Source: UBA3069 sp050633465
GTDB lineage: Bacteria > Pseudomonadota > Alphaproteobacteria > Rhodobacterales > Rhodobacteraceae
DNA length: 64,000 nt
Assembly (NCBI GenBank): GCA_050633465.1
Contig: JBOEGO010000017.1
Coordinates: forward strand, 248,001-312,000
Direction: 5' to 3'
Positions 42,839-52,176 of this stretch are shown piece after piece. The number at the start of each line of letters is the position of its first letter. Position 1 is the first letter of the stretch. The notes beneath the pieces were generated by a model, which had not been told where the DNA came from, made no database searches, and saw only the letters and a program-made list of their open reading frames with translations. The position numbers were made by a program, and so were the translations under genes.

Positions 42839-43875
42839 ATGATCTCGTCCTCATCAAACAGCGGGGGCGCTTCCATTTGGGCGGCGACCCCTTCCATTGC
42901 GGCTTCTGCATGGGCCACGCGTGGGGTCAGCGCGACATGAAACAGCGCGTCGCCCTCGTTGACCACGGGCATATTGGACCGCCCGATGATGATGCCTGTG
43001 TCCTCGGCCAATATCGCGGTTTCCTGTTCGCCCATCGGGTCGGACACCACCCCCAGAACATCGTCTTGCTCCACCAGTTCGCCCGTGGCCTTGAATGCGC
43101 GAAACAGCCCCCCCGCAGGGGCGCGCAGCCAGCCCGATCTGGCACAGAACACCGGCTTGGCCTTGAGCCGTGGCACGCCGCGGGCGCCGATCATGCCCTT
43201 GGCCTGCATCACACGCAAAATCCCGGCCAGCCCCGTGCGTGCGGCCATTTCATCAAACCGCAGCCCCTCTCCGGCCTCGTATAGCAGCACGTCAACGCCA
43301 GCCTCTTCGGCGGCGGCGCGCAATGATCCGTCCCGCAGGCGCGAGGTCATTATGACGGGCGCGCCAAAGGCCTCTCCCAGTTGTCGCAGGTGGTCATTGC
43401 CCGGCGTCAGGCGGATTTGCGGCAGGTTGGTGCGGTGGATCGCAGCCGAATGCAGATCAATCCCGAAATCGGCGCGTTTCACCACCTGATCCAGAAAAAT
43501 ATGTGCCAGCCGCGCCGCCATTGATCCCTCGGGCGAACCGGGGAAGCAACGGTTAAGGTCGCGACGGTCCGGCAGATACCGCGACAGGTTCAGCAGGCCA
43601 AAATTGTTCACAATCGGCACCGCCAAAAGCGTGCCATGCACCCGCGACATCGGCGCGGACCGCAGCAAACGGCGCACGATTTCCACCCCGATCACCTCGT
43701 CGCCATGCACGGCGGCAGATACGAACATCACCGGACCGGGGCGTTTGCCATGGATCACATGCACAGGCATCCGCACCGGCGTATGGTCGGAAAACACCGC
43801 CACTGGCAATTCCACCGTCGCGCGAGTGCCTGCGGCGACATCCTGCCCCCCGATGCGAAAAGGTAGCCGCGTCAT
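42835..43875 (-). CDS. Succinylglutamate desuccinylase/aspartoacylase family protein
   Basis: 346 residues, zinc carboxypeptidase-like fold. Zinc and substrate motifs are SAAVHGDEVIGVEI, RRDLNRCFPGS and FGIDLHSAAIHRTN. The C-terminal 100 residues form the usual beta domain. The start follows the rimK stop directly (TAA then ATG with no gap), so it is the third gene of the zinc protease-rimK-desuccinylase operon. It may remove glutamate or another group added by RimK, but this is inference. Its last codons run to the right end of the structured RNA element. Confidence 0.92.
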   Translation of the reverse strand: MTRLPFRIGGQDVAAGTRATVELPVAVFSDHTPVRMPVHVIHGKRPGPVMFVSAAVHGDEVIGVEIVRRLLRSAPMSRVHGTLLAVPIVNNFGLLNLSRYLPDRRDLNRCFPGSPEGSMAARLAHIFLDQVVKRADFGIDLHSAAIHRTNLPQIRLTPGNDHLRQLGEAFGAPVIMTSRLRDGSLRAAAEEAGVDVLLYEAGEGLRFDEMAARTGLAGILRVMQAKGMIGARGVPRLKAKPVFCARSGWLRAPAGGLFRAFKATGELVEQDDVLGVVSDPMGEQETAILAEDTGIIIGRSNMPVVNEGDALFHVALTPRVAHAEAAMEGVAAQMEAPPLFDEDEII

Positions 43876-44829
43876 TTATCCCTTACCCTTGGTCTTGGTC
43901 GCCCCTTCACGGGCATTCTTAGCAATAAAATCAATGATGGTGCCCGCGATATCCTTGCCGGTCGCCTTTTCCACCCCTTCCAGTCCGGGGGAAGAGTTCA
44001 CCTCCATCACCACCGGCCCGTGGTTAGATCGCAGCATATCAACACCGCATACATTCAGCCCCATGGACTTGGCGGCGCGGATCGCGGTGGAGCGTTCCTC
44101 GGGCGACAGCTTGATCAGGGCGGCCGACCCGCCGCGATGCAGGTTGGACCGGAATTCGCCCTCGGCACCGGTGCGTTTCATCGCCGCCACCACCTTGCCG
44201 CCGACCACGATGGCGCGAATATCCGTGCCGCCAGCCTCTTTGATGAACTCTTGCACCAGAATGTTAACGCCCGCACCGCGGAACGCCTCGACCACGGATT
44301 TGGCCGAACGGTCGGTGTCGGCCAGAACCACGCCGATGCCTTGGGTGCCTTCTAGCAGCTTGATCACCAGTGGCGCGCCGCCTGCCATTTTGACCACTTC
44401 TTCGGTCTGTTTGGGGTCATGGGCAAAGGTGGTGACCGGCAATCCGATGCCGTCCCGCGCCAGCAGTTGCATCGAGCGCAATTTGTCCCGCGACCGCCCG
44501 ATCGCCACGGATTCATTCAACGGATAAACCCCCATCATTTCGAACTGGCGCAACACAGCCAGCCCGTAAAACGTAATCGATGCACCGATGCGCGGGATCA
44601 CCGCATCATATTTCGGCAGCTTGCGCCCGTCGTAATAAATCTCGGGTCTCCGTGACGCGATATTCATCACGCAGCGCAGGGTGTTCAGCATTTCAAACGA
44701 ATGCCCGCGTGCCTCTGCGGCCTCCTTTAGGCGCTGATGCGAATACAGCGACGGGTTGCGCGTCATCATGGCCAGGCGCATGGGGCGGACCGCTGCGGCG
44801 GGTTCGGTCAAAGTCGACGTATCGGTCAT
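43876..44829 (-). CDS. rimK: RimK-type alpha-L-glutamate ligase
   Basis: 317 residues, ATP-grasp ligase that adds glutamate residues to a protein C-terminus (ribosomal S6 in E. coli). Features are RLAMMTRNPSLYSHQRL, VIPRIGASITFYGLAVLRQFE, the ATP-grasp GGAPLVIKLLEGTQGIGVVLAD, VQEFIKEAGGTDIRAIVVG and the metal motif VVMEVNSSPGLEGVE. It lies between the zinc-protease gene (4 nt upstream) and the desuccinylase gene (0 nt downstream). Confidence 0.94.
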   Translation of the reverse strand: MTDTSTLTEPAAAVRPMRLAMMTRNPSLYSHQRLKEAAEARGHSFEMLNTLRCVMNIASRRPEIYYDGRKLPKYDAVIPRIGASITFYGLAVLRQFEMMGVYPLNESVAIGRSRDKLRSMQLLARDGIGLPVTTFAHDPKQTEEVVKMAGGAPLVIKLLEGTQGIGVVLADTDRSAKSVVEAFRGAGVNILVQEFIKEAGGTDIRAIVVGGKVVAAMKRTGAEGEFRSNLHRGGSAALIKLSPEERSTAIRAAKSMGLNVCGVDMLRSNHGPVVMEVNSSPGLEGVEKATGKDIAGTIIDFIAKNAREGATKTKGKG

Positions 44830-44833
44830 CGGA

Positions 44834-45289
44834 TTATCCTTGTTTTTGCGGCTTGGGGGCGGTCATGAAACTGCGGCCTGCATCGATCAGAATACCGCGT
44901 TTGCGCACCGCAGTCCGGCCCAGAATGATGGGGTGGGTCATGTTGGCGCGATCCGCCAGTGATACCTCGATCGGCCAATGGCGCCCCGCGATTTCCAACC
45001 TTGTTTCGATCACCATACGATCCTGATCCACACCAGAAGTATTTCGAATTGCGCGGGTTTCCAGCAAAGGTGCCTCGCAATCGCGGGCCTGAAGCCCGCT
45101 GGAATGGGGGATATGAAACCGCACCCAGGCAGCGCCATCACGTTCGAATTCCCTGATCCGCGTAGCATGAAGAGCAGATGTGCGGGCGCCGGTATCAATC
45201 TTGGCCGTCAGACGCGACAGGCCCAACTGAGGAAGAGCGATCCGTTCGCGCCAGCCAATCAAAAGCGGTGGTTTGGGCGCACGTTTCAT
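44834..45289 (-). CDS. RimB/RimZ-like retropepsin-fold ATP-dependent zinc protease family protein
   Basis: 151 residues from ATG 45289; the longer frame to 45739 is read-through. A retropepsin-like domain with the Asp motif LTAKIDTGARTSALHA, then HPIILGRTAVRKRGILIDAGRSF. Such proteins are encoded next to rimK in many proteobacteria, where they act on the glutamylated product. The gene is the first of a three-gene minus-strand operon whose later members are rimK and a desuccinylase. Confidence 0.9.
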   Translation of the reverse strand: MKRAPKPPLLIGWRERIALPQLGLSRLTAKIDTGARTSALHATRIREFERDGAAWVRFHIPHSSGLQARDCEAPLLETRAIRNTSGVDQDRMVIETRLEIAGRHWPIEVSLADRANMTHPIILGRTAVRKRGILIDAGRSFMTAPKPQKQG

Positions 45290-45455
45290 AGGGCCGGTTC
45301 CTATACTATTGGGAAAAGAAGAAGGCGGGCAACACCATAGGATTCGCACATAGACAGACGTTGCAATTCTGGCGGTATCTCTGGTCTGATCCTTTGTCCA
45401 TAATGTTTGTGTCCGCGTTAATGCTGCATAAATTCCTGTGTGGCAGTTATGGGGC

Positions 45456-45764
45456 ATGAAAGACCATCTAACACAAAAACTGGCCTTGGCTGGTATGATT
45501 CTGGGGCTCGTGTTCGGCGTTCCGGTCTTGGCGCTCACCGCGCAGCCGCCTGTGGCAGGGCAACCTGTTCTGGTGGTCGTGGCACCATGGGTTTCACTTG
45601 ACCATATGGTCGACGGCGCTGGCGGTCGCCTGATTGGCCCGCGTGTGGCCATGTTGGGCGGGCTTGCGGTCGCAGACAGGCCAAACTTTATCCAAAAACT
45701 AAAGCAAGCAGGCGCATGGGCGGTGGTCGATGGCCGCAAAACTGCGCTGCTATGTGGAGTCTAA
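45456..45764 (+). CDS. Small membrane-anchored protein upstream of a chemoreceptor
   Basis: 102 residues from ATG 45456. An N-terminal hydrophobic helix (LALAGMILGLVFGVPVLALTA) may be a signal anchor or signal peptide. The rest (PVLVVVAPWVSLDHMVDGAGG, PRVAMLGGLAVADRPNF, AGAWAVVDGRKTALLCG) has no motif I know. The gene ends 3 nt before the chemoreceptor start, so the two are almost certainly co-translated. No function is assigned. Confidence 0.75.
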   Translation: MKDHLTQKLALAGMILGLVFGVPVLALTAQPPVAGQPVLVVVAPWVSLDHMVDGAGGRLIGPRVAMLGGLAVADRPNFIQKLKQAGAWAVVDGRKTALLCGV

Positions 45765-45767
45765 TTC

Positions 45768-47345
45768 ATGTCGGAATCGAATCCTCTCGAAGTATCTCAG
45801 CAACATGGACTGAAATTCCTGATCTGGGCCGTCGTCTTAGCCGCGCCTTTGCCTGCTCTTGCAGCATGGAAAATAGGCAACCCACCACTAGAAGAAGCGG
45901 GCGCATCTGCGTTATTGGCGATACTCGCCATTCTTGCCCGTGCCGGCAGTCCGCAAATCGCGCGCGTTGCCGTTTCAGTTGCCCTGATGGGGCAGGTGAT
46001 GATTCTGACCGCTGCGCTGGCAGGGCATCCATGGCAAATGGACAGCCATATGGTTTATTTTGCTGCACTTGCATGTCTGGTGCTGATCTTTGATCCGATT
46101 GCATTGATCGTGGCAGCGGCCGTTGTCGCGGTGCAGCACTTGTCGCTCAGCGTTCTATTACCACAACTGATCTATCCCAGTGCCACCTTGTTTGAAAACC
46201 TTCTGCGCACGGCCTTTCACGGGACCGTTGTCGTAATGGAAAGCGCTGCACTGCTATATGTCGTCATCACACGCATTGCACAGTTCAAACGACGCGTCGC
46301 ACAATCCGAAGCCCTGTCCGAAACACTGGCCCAATCAGAGCGCGATCGCGAAAAAATGGGTGAAACAGAACGCGAGCAGACACGTATGATGCACGCCCTG
46401 CGCGACGCGCTGGCACGTCTGGCACAGGGTGACCTTTCTGCGCAGATCAATCAGCCGTTCAGCGAAAACTTCGAAGAGTTACGCCGCAATTACAACGATG
46501 CTGTTGCCGCGCTCAGTCTGGCAATGGGCAATGTTTATGAACATGCAGAATCCATTCGCGCCGACACCAGCTCGATTTCATCCGCTGCGGCCAGCCTTGC
46601 CAACAGGACCGAAGATCAAGCCCGCGGTTTGGCCCAGGTGACCCAAACAGTGGAGCAGATTTCAGGCTTCATGAAAAGTTCCGCCGAAGAAGCCCAATCT
46701 GCGCGCACCAGCACGGACCAGGCCCGCAAAGAATCCGAAACCGGAATGGATGTGGTCAATCGCGCCATCGAAGTGATGAACGGGGTCGAGCGTTCCTCGA
46801 ACCGGATTCGGTCGATCACCGACGTGATTGAGGATCTGGCCGTGCAAACAAATCTACTGGCCTTGAACGCAGGAGTAGAAGCGGCGCGTGCCGGCTCTGC
46901 CGGTCAGGGGTTTGCCGTGGTCGCAAGCGAAGTGCGCGCCCTTGCGCAGCGCTCCTCCGAAGCGGCACATCAGATCACCGAACTGATCGAAGAATCCGGC
47001 CAACAAGTGCAAAGCGGCGTGAAAATGGTCGGCGAAGCGGGTTCGGTTCTCAGCGGCGTGCTATCCTCGGTTCGCGTCGTGTCCGATACCATGCAAAACA
47101 TCGCAGATTCGGTCACGGAACATTCCGCTGGCATCGGCCAAATCCGCAATACCATGAGTGAACTGGACAACCTTACCCAACAGAACGCCGCGATGTTCGA
47201 AGAAACCTCAGCCGCCAGTTCTGCACTAAACTCAGCCACAGATCAGCTCAGTCGTGTCATCTCTCAATTCGTTGGCCAAAGCGGTGAAAACGGTGATTGG
47301 TCGACGGACCGCCCCGATGATGACGATGGATATGTTGCCGCATAA
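45768..47345 (+). CDS. Methyl-accepting chemotaxis protein with integral membrane sensor
   Basis: 525 residues. The N-terminal 170 residues are about six hydrophobic helices (FLIWAVVLAAPLPALAAW, ASALLAILAILA, AVSVALMGQVMILTAAL, MVYFAALACLVLIF, ALIVAAAVVAVQHLSL, MESAALLYVVI) instead of a periplasmic ligand domain, an MHYT/other polytopic type. Then comes a HAMP-like linker (ALRDALARLAQGDLSAQI) and the signalling domain with LAVQTNLLALNAGVEAARAGSAGQGFAVVASEVRALAQRSS. It could sense membrane state or redox. It is co-translated with the small membrane protein upstream. Confidence 0.93.
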   Translation: MSESNPLEVSQQHGLKFLIWAVVLAAPLPALAAWKIGNPPLEEAGASALLAILAILARAGSPQIARVAVSVALMGQVMILTAALAGHPWQMDSHMVYFAALACLVLIFDPIALIVAAAVVAVQHLSLSVLLPQLIYPSATLFENLLRTAFHGTVVVMESAALLYVVITRIAQFKRRVAQSEALSETLAQSERDREKMGETEREQTRMMHALRDALARLAQGDLSAQINQPFSENFEELRRNYNDAVAALSLAMGNVYEHAESIRADTSSISSAAASLANRTEDQARGLAQVTQTVEQISGFMKSSAEEAQSARTSTDQARKESETGMDVVNRAIEVMNGVERSSNRIRSITDVIEDLAVQTNLLALNAGVEAARAGSAGQGFAVVASEVRALAQRSSEAAHQITELIEESGQQVQSGVKMVGEAGSVLSGVLSSVRVVSDTMQNIADSVTEHSAGIGQIRNTMSELDNLTQQNAAMFEETSAASSALNSATDQLSRVISQFVGQSGENGDWSTDRPDDDDGYVAA

Positions 47346-47448
47346 CCTAGGCATACGCATGCATATCCCAGCCATACAGGTAAAAACAGCGGAGCACCGA
47401 CCAATTACGAAACCCGAACCCCGCGCAGCAACCCTGCCCGGCAACCAA

Positions 47449-47482
47449 GGAAGGCCGCCCCGAAACTTTGGGGCGACCTTCC
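47449..47482 (-). terminator. Hairpin downstream of the peroxiredoxin gene
   Basis: On the minus strand GGAAGGTCGCCCC pairs with GGGGCGGCCTTCC through 13 pairs (one U-G) around an 8-nt loop, 21 nt past the peroxiredoxin stop. No U-run follows. On the plus strand it has a C-A mismatch, so minus is favoured. Confidence 0.55.
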
Positions 47483-47502
47483 CAAATGAGAACGCCAGCG
47501 GG

Positions 47503-48156
47503 TTAAACCGAACGTTTAACTGTGCGCAAATAGGGTAACTTCACGTCGATTTCACCGAATTTCTCGCGTGCTTGATCGTCGTTCAGCGACAAGGCAACGA
47601 TCACATCCTGCCCGACGGTCCAGTTGGCGGGCGTCGCAATCGGCGCACCAAAGGTGGCTTGCAGCCCGTCCAACGCGCGCAGGACTTCGGCAAAATTGCG
47701 CCCGACCGACATCGGGTAAGTCATGACCAATTGCACCTTTTTGTCCGGTGAGATGATAAACACAGACCGGACCGATGCGGAATCGGCGGCGGTGCGGCCA
47801 TCCGGCAAATAGGCCTCTGCTGGCAACATATCGAACAGTTTGGACACTTCCAGTTTTTCATCCGCAATGATCGGAAAACCGGCATGCGCACCGGAAAAGG
47901 TTTCGATGTCGCTTTTCCATTTCACATGCTCTGCTGTGCCATCGACTGACAGACCAATCACCTTGGTGCCTCGCTTGGCCCATTCATCTGCCAATTGCGC
48001 CACAGCGCCGAATTCGGTGGTGCAAACCGGCGTAAAATCCTTGGGATGTGAAAACAGAATGGCCCAGCTGTCGCCAATCCAGTCGTGAAAGGTAATCGTG
48101 CCCTGATCTGTTTCGGCAGTAAAATTCGGGACGATATCATTGATGCGCAGGCCCAT
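47503..48156 (-). CDS. 1-Cys peroxiredoxin (Prx6 type)
   Basis: 217 residues. The peroxidatic Cys45 lies in HPKDFTPVCTTEFGAVA, and the C-terminal extension (FAEVLRALDGLQATFGAPIATPANWTVGQDVIVALSLNDD) is typical of the Prx6 group, which lacks a resolving cysteine. It reduces hydroperoxides. AAAGGAGAG precedes the ATG. It is divergent from the aldehyde dehydrogenase gene. Confidence 0.94.
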   Translation of the reverse strand: MGLRINDIVPNFTAETDQGTITFHDWIGDSWAILFSHPKDFTPVCTTEFGAVAQLADEWAKRGTKVIGLSVDGTAEHVKWKSDIETFSGAHAGFPIIADEKLEVSKLFDMLPAEAYLPDGRTAADSASVRSVFIISPDKKVQLVMTYPMSVGRNFAEVLRALDGLQATFGAPIATPANWTVGQDVIVALSLNDDQAREKFGEIDVKLPYLRTVKRSV

Positions 48157-48341
48157 GAGGCTCTCCTTTTTCCAAGGCTGTTACGTGACGTTCGCCACCC
48201 TAGATAGATAGCGCGGGCCAGATTTGCACCCCCTCCCTTGCGAAGGATCAAGCAGAGTGACAGAGTGACGCGAATCCGGCGGGATGAAATTTCGCAACGT
48301 GGAAATCTACCGTTGGAAACAGGATATCAGAAGGACACTAT

Positions 48342-48371
48342 AAATGATCGAGAAACAAATGATCGAGAAAC
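48342..48371 (+). repeat. Tandem 15-bp duplication across the start codon of the aldehyde dehydrogenase
   Basis: AAATGATCGAGAAAC occurs twice without gap (48342-48356 and 48357-48371), each copy including an in-frame ATG. The ribosome-binding site AAGGA (48331-48335) is spaced for the first ATG. Confidence 0.9.
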
Positions 48372-49798
48372 GTCAATTCTATATCAATGGCGCATGGGTC
48401 GAACCCACCACGCCCAACGACCTTAGCGTGATCGACCCCAGCACGGAAGAGCCATGCGCGGTCATTTCGATCGGCAGCGATGCAGACGTGAATGCCGCCG
48501 TCGCCGCCGCCAAGGCCGCATTCCCGGCATGGATGGCGACCCCACCCGCGGAACGCATCGCGCTGGTCGAAAAATTGCTGGACGTTTACAAAGCCCGCGC
48601 CGCTGAAATGGGCGAAGCGATTTCGATTGAAATGGGCGCGCCCATCGACATGTCGAAAACCCAGCAGGTTGGCGCTGGTATTTTCCATATCAGCAACTTT
48701 CTGGCCGCAGCCAAGAAATTCGAGTTCATTCGCCCCTTGGGTGATCACGCCCCGAATGACCGTATCATCCACGAACCCGTTGGCGTTTGCGCGCTGATCA
48801 CCCCGTGGAACTGGCCGATGAACCAGGTCACGCTCAAGGTTGTCGCGGCGGCCATCGCAGGCTGCACCATGGTTTTGAAACCATCCGAGGAATCGCCGCT
48901 GGATGCGATGCTATTCGCCGAAATGATGGACGAGGCGGGCTTCCCCAAGGGCGTGTTCAACCTTGTCAACGGCGATGGCGTTGGTGTTGGCTCGGCCCTG
49001 ACCGGCCACAAGGATGTGGACATGGTCAGCTTTACCGGATCGACCCGCGCGGGCATCGCGATTTCCAAAAACGCGGCAGAAACCCTGAAACGGGTGCATC
49101 TGGAACTGGGCGGCAAGGGCGCGAACATCGTGTTCGCCGATGCCGACGACAAGGCCGTCAAACGCGGCGTGTTGCACATGATGAACAACACCGGCCAATC
49201 CTGTAACGCCCCCAGCCGGATGTTGGTGCAAAAAGGCATCTATGACAAAGCCGTCGAAACCGCAGCCACAGTGGCCAATTCGATCACCGTGGGCAGCGCG
49301 CATGAATCAGGCCGCCACATCGGCCCCGTTGTAAACGAGGCCCAGTGGAACAAGATCCAAGGGTTGATCCAAAAGGGCATCGACGAAGGTGCGCGGCTGG
49401 TTGCCGGTGGCGTTGGACGCCCCGAAGGTCAGAACAAAGGGTTTTTCGTGCGCCCCACGGTGTTTGCCGATGTGAACAACGAAATGACCATCGCACGCGA
49501 GGAAATCTTTGGCCCAGTGTTGTCGATCATCCCGTTCGAAACCGAAGAAGAGGCGGTGCAAATCGCCAACGATACGGTTTACGGGCTGACCAACTATGTG
49601 CAGACACAGGACGGCGCCAAGGCCAACCGGCTGGCGCAACAGTTGCGTTCGGGCATGGTAGAAATGAACGGCCAGTCACGCGGTGCGGGTGCCCCGTTTG
49701 GCGGTATGAAACAATCGGGCAACGGACGTGAAGGCGGCGTTTGGGGTATCGAGGATTTCCTTGAGGTCAAATCGGTCGCCGGTTGGGCCGCCGAATAA
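48344..49798 (+). CDS. NAD(P)-dependent aldehyde dehydrogenase
   Basis: 484 residues from ATG 48344, chosen because AAGGA is 8 nt upstream. The N-terminus repeats MIEKQ-MIEK because of a 15-bp tandem duplication. Catalytic Glu254 is in HLELGGKGANIVFADAD and Cys287 in NNTGQSCNAPSRMLV. The remaining blocks (TPWNWPMNQVTLKV, VSFTGSTRAGI, EEIFGPVLSIIPF) are standard. The substrate is unknown. A strong terminator follows 22 nt after the stop. Confidence 0.94.
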   Translation: MIEKQMIEKRQFYINGAWVEPTTPNDLSVIDPSTEEPCAVISIGSDADVNAAVAAAKAAFPAWMATPPAERIALVEKLLDVYKARAAEMGEAISIEMGAPIDMSKTQQVGAGIFHISNFLAAAKKFEFIRPLGDHAPNDRIIHEPVGVCALITPWNWPMNQVTLKVVAAAIAGCTMVLKPSEESPLDAMLFAEMMDEAGFPKGVFNLVNGDGVGVGSALTGHKDVDMVSFTGSTRAGIAISKNAAETLKRVHLELGGKGANIVFADADDKAVKRGVLHMMNNTGQSCNAPSRMLVQKGIYDKAVETAATVANSITVGSAHESGRHIGPVVNEAQWNKIQGLIQKGIDEGARLVAGGVGRPEGQNKGFFVRPTVFADVNNEMTIAREEIFGPVLSIIPFETEEEAVQIANDTVYGLTNYVQTQDGAKANRLAQQLRSGMVEMNGQSRGAGAPFGGMKQSGNGREGGVWGIEDFLEVKSVAGWAAE

Positions 49799-49820
49799 TT
49801 CGTCAAAACCTGAACACGTC

Positions 49821-49854
49821 AAAGGGCCGTCAGAACAATCTGGCGGCCCTTTTT
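49821..49854 (+). terminator. Terminator of the aldehyde dehydrogenase gene
   Basis: A 14-bp stem AAAGGGCCGTCAGA / TCTGGCGGCCCTTT with one U-G pair and loop ACAA, then a T-run to 49854. Confidence 0.9.
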
Positions 49855-49871
49855 CTATTCCCGAACAGGCC

Positions 49872-49906
49872 AAAAAAACGCCCCGCTGGCAATAACCAAC
49901 GGGGCG
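49872..49906 (-). terminator. Terminator of pnp
   Basis: Minus-strand stem CGCCCCG / CGGGGCG with an inner TGG/CCA pair and a following run of seven U (plus-strand A at 49872-49878), 24 nt past the pnp stop. Confidence 0.9.
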
Positions 49907-49930
49907 CAATATTCTAGGTGAAAGGAAAGA

Positions 49931-52060
49931 TTACTCTTCCGCTTTCTCCACGACTTCTTCGCCGGTGGCCTGATCAACCATCTTCATGGCCAAACGCACC
50001 TTGCCGCGATCATCAAAGCCAAGCAGCTTGACGAAGACTTCTTGGCCTTCTTTCAGAACATCCGAAGGATGGTTCAAGCGGCGGTTTTCAATCTGGGACA
50101 CATGGACCAGACCATCGCGCTTGCCAAAGAAGTTCACGAATGCCCCGAAATCAACGATCTTGACCACAGTGCCTTTGTAAACCTTGCCTTCTTCCGGCTC
50201 TGCCACGATCGAATAGATCATGTCATATGCCTTCTGGATCGACTCGGCGTTGGCGGATGCAATTTTGATGATACCGTCGTCGTTGATATCAACTTTCGCG
50301 CCCGAGGTTTCCACGATTTCGCGGATGACCTTACCACCCGAACCGATCACTTCGCGGATTTTATCGGTCGGCACTTGCATCGTTTCGATGCGCGGTGCGT
50401 GGGCCGAAAAATCGCCAGCCCCGGACAGGGCTTTGTTCATCTCTTGCAGAATGTGCAAACGGCCAGCTTTTGCTTGGGCCAGTGCTTTCTCCATGATCTC
50501 GGGCGTGATGCCTGCGACCTTGATGTCCATTTGCAAGGAGGTGATGCCGGTTTCGGTGCCTGCAACCTTGAAATCCATGTCGCCCAGGTGGTCTTCGTCA
50601 CCCAGGATGTCGGTCAGAACCGCATAGGATCCGTCGTCTTCCAGGATCAGGCCCATGGCCACACCGGCCACGGCGGATTTCAGCGGAACGCCCGCATCCA
50701 TCATCGACAGCGAACCGCCACAAACCGATGCCATCGACGAAGAGCCGTTGGATTCGGTGATTTCCGACACCAGACGCAGGGTATAGGGGAAATCGGTTGC
50801 GGCAGGCAGAACCGCCTGAAGCGCGCGCCATGCCAGTTTACCATGGCCGATTTCACGACGGCCAGGGCCGCTGACACGACCAACCTCGCCCACCGAATAG
50901 GGGGGGAAGTTATAGTGCAGCAGGAAGTTGGATTTGAAATTGCCGTGCAGCGCGTCGATGAATTGTTCGTCATCGCCGGTGCCCAAAGTGGTCACAACCA
51001 AGCCCTGAGTTTCGCCGCGTGTGAACAGGGCAGACCCATGGGTGCGTGGCAGCAGGCCGGTTTCGCACTCGATCGCGCGCACCTCATCCAGCGCACGACC
51101 GTCGATCCGCTTGCCTTCTTTTACCACGGTGCCACGCAGCACAGTGGATTCCAGCTTTTTCAACGCGGAACCCAGATCGGCATCCAGCAGCTGCTCTTCG
51201 GTCAGAGCGGCTTTGATGGCGTCTTTGGCGGCGGTCACAGCGGCAACGCGCTCTTGCTTGTCGGTGATCGCATAGGCGGCGCGCATCTTGTCTTCGCCCG
51301 CTGCTTTCACGGCGTCGAACAAGGCCGAGTAATCCGGAGCAGTGAAATCAAACGGCTCTTTCGCGCAATCTTCGGCCAGATCAATGATCAGGTCGATAAC
51401 CGGCTGGATCTGCTGGTGGGCAAAATTGACTGCGCCCAGCATCTCTTCTTCGGTCAGTTCGTATGCTTCGGATTCAACCATCATCACGGCGTCTTTGGTG
51501 CCGGCGACAACCAGATCAAGGCGCTGTTCGGGGTTGTTGCGCAGGTTTTGCATGTCGTCCACGGTGGGGTTCAACACGTAATCGCCATCCACAAAACCAA
51601 CGCGGGCGCAGGCGATCGGGCCACGGAACGGTGCGCCGGAAATGGTCAACGCGGCCGATGCTGCGATCATCGCCACAACATCGGGATCGTTTTCCAGATC
51701 GTGCGACAGCACGGTGCACATCACCAGAACTTCGTTTTTGAAGCCGGGCACGAACAGCGGCCGGATCGGACGGTCGATCAGGCGCGCAGTCAGGGTTTCC
51801 TTCTCGGTGGGGCGTGCCTCACGTTTGAAGAAGCCGCCGGGCACTTTACCCGCAGCATAGTATTTTTCTTGGTAATGAACGGTCAGCGGAAAGAAATCCT
51901 GACCTTCTTTTTGTTTGCGGGCAAAGGTCACGTTGGCCATGACCGAGGTTTCACCCAGCGTGGCGATGACAGAGCCATCGGCCTGACGGGCAACCTTGCC
52001 CGTTTCCAGTGTCAGCGTTTCATCGCCCCACTGCATCGTTTTCGTCGTTACGTTAAACAT
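49931..52060 (-). CDS. pnp: Polyribonucleotide nucleotidyltransferase (PNPase)
   Basis: 709 residues, phosphorolytic 3'-5' exoribonuclease of the RNA degradosome. Two RNase PH-like cores (about 1-230 and 310-540, with FFKREARPTEKETLTARLIDRP and GRREIGHGKLAWRAL), then a KH domain (about 555-615: IREVIGSGGKVIREIVETSG) and an S1 domain (about 620-690: KVYKGTVVKIVDFGAFVNFFGKRDGLVHVS). The gene is downstream of rpsO, as in most bacteria, with a 583-nt spacer that includes a small ORF. Confidence 0.97.
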   Translation of the reverse strand: MFNVTTKTMQWGDETLTLETGKVARQADGSVIATLGETSVMANVTFARKQKEGQDFFPLTVHYQEKYYAAGKVPGGFFKREARPTEKETLTARLIDRPIRPLFVPGFKNEVLVMCTVLSHDLENDPDVVAMIAASAALTISGAPFRGPIACARVGFVDGDYVLNPTVDDMQNLRNNPEQRLDLVVAGTKDAVMMVESEAYELTEEEMLGAVNFAHQQIQPVIDLIIDLAEDCAKEPFDFTAPDYSALFDAVKAAGEDKMRAAYAITDKQERVAAVTAAKDAIKAALTEEQLLDADLGSALKKLESTVLRGTVVKEGKRIDGRALDEVRAIECETGLLPRTHGSALFTRGETQGLVVTTLGTGDDEQFIDALHGNFKSNFLLHYNFPPYSVGEVGRVSGPGRREIGHGKLAWRALQAVLPAATDFPYTLRLVSEITESNGSSSMASVCGGSLSMMDAGVPLKSAVAGVAMGLILEDDGSYAVLTDILGDEDHLGDMDFKVAGTETGITSLQMDIKVAGITPEIMEKALAQAKAGRLHILQEMNKALSGAGDFSAHAPRIETMQVPTDKIREVIGSGGKVIREIVETSGAKVDINDDGIIKIASANAESIQKAYDMIYSIVAEPEEGKVYKGTVVKIVDFGAFVNFFGKRDGLVHVSQIENRRLNHPSDVLKEGQEVFVKLLGFDDRGKVRLAMKMVDQATGEEVVEKAEE

Positions 52061-52176
52061 CTATCGTTTCCTATCAGGGGGCACTCCCGGCCTTCCGGGT
52101 CCCCCGTTTTGCATAGCGGCCCCATTGCCGCCGACCCCTTTCATCATGTCATGCGCCGGGGTCAGGGCGTCACGTC

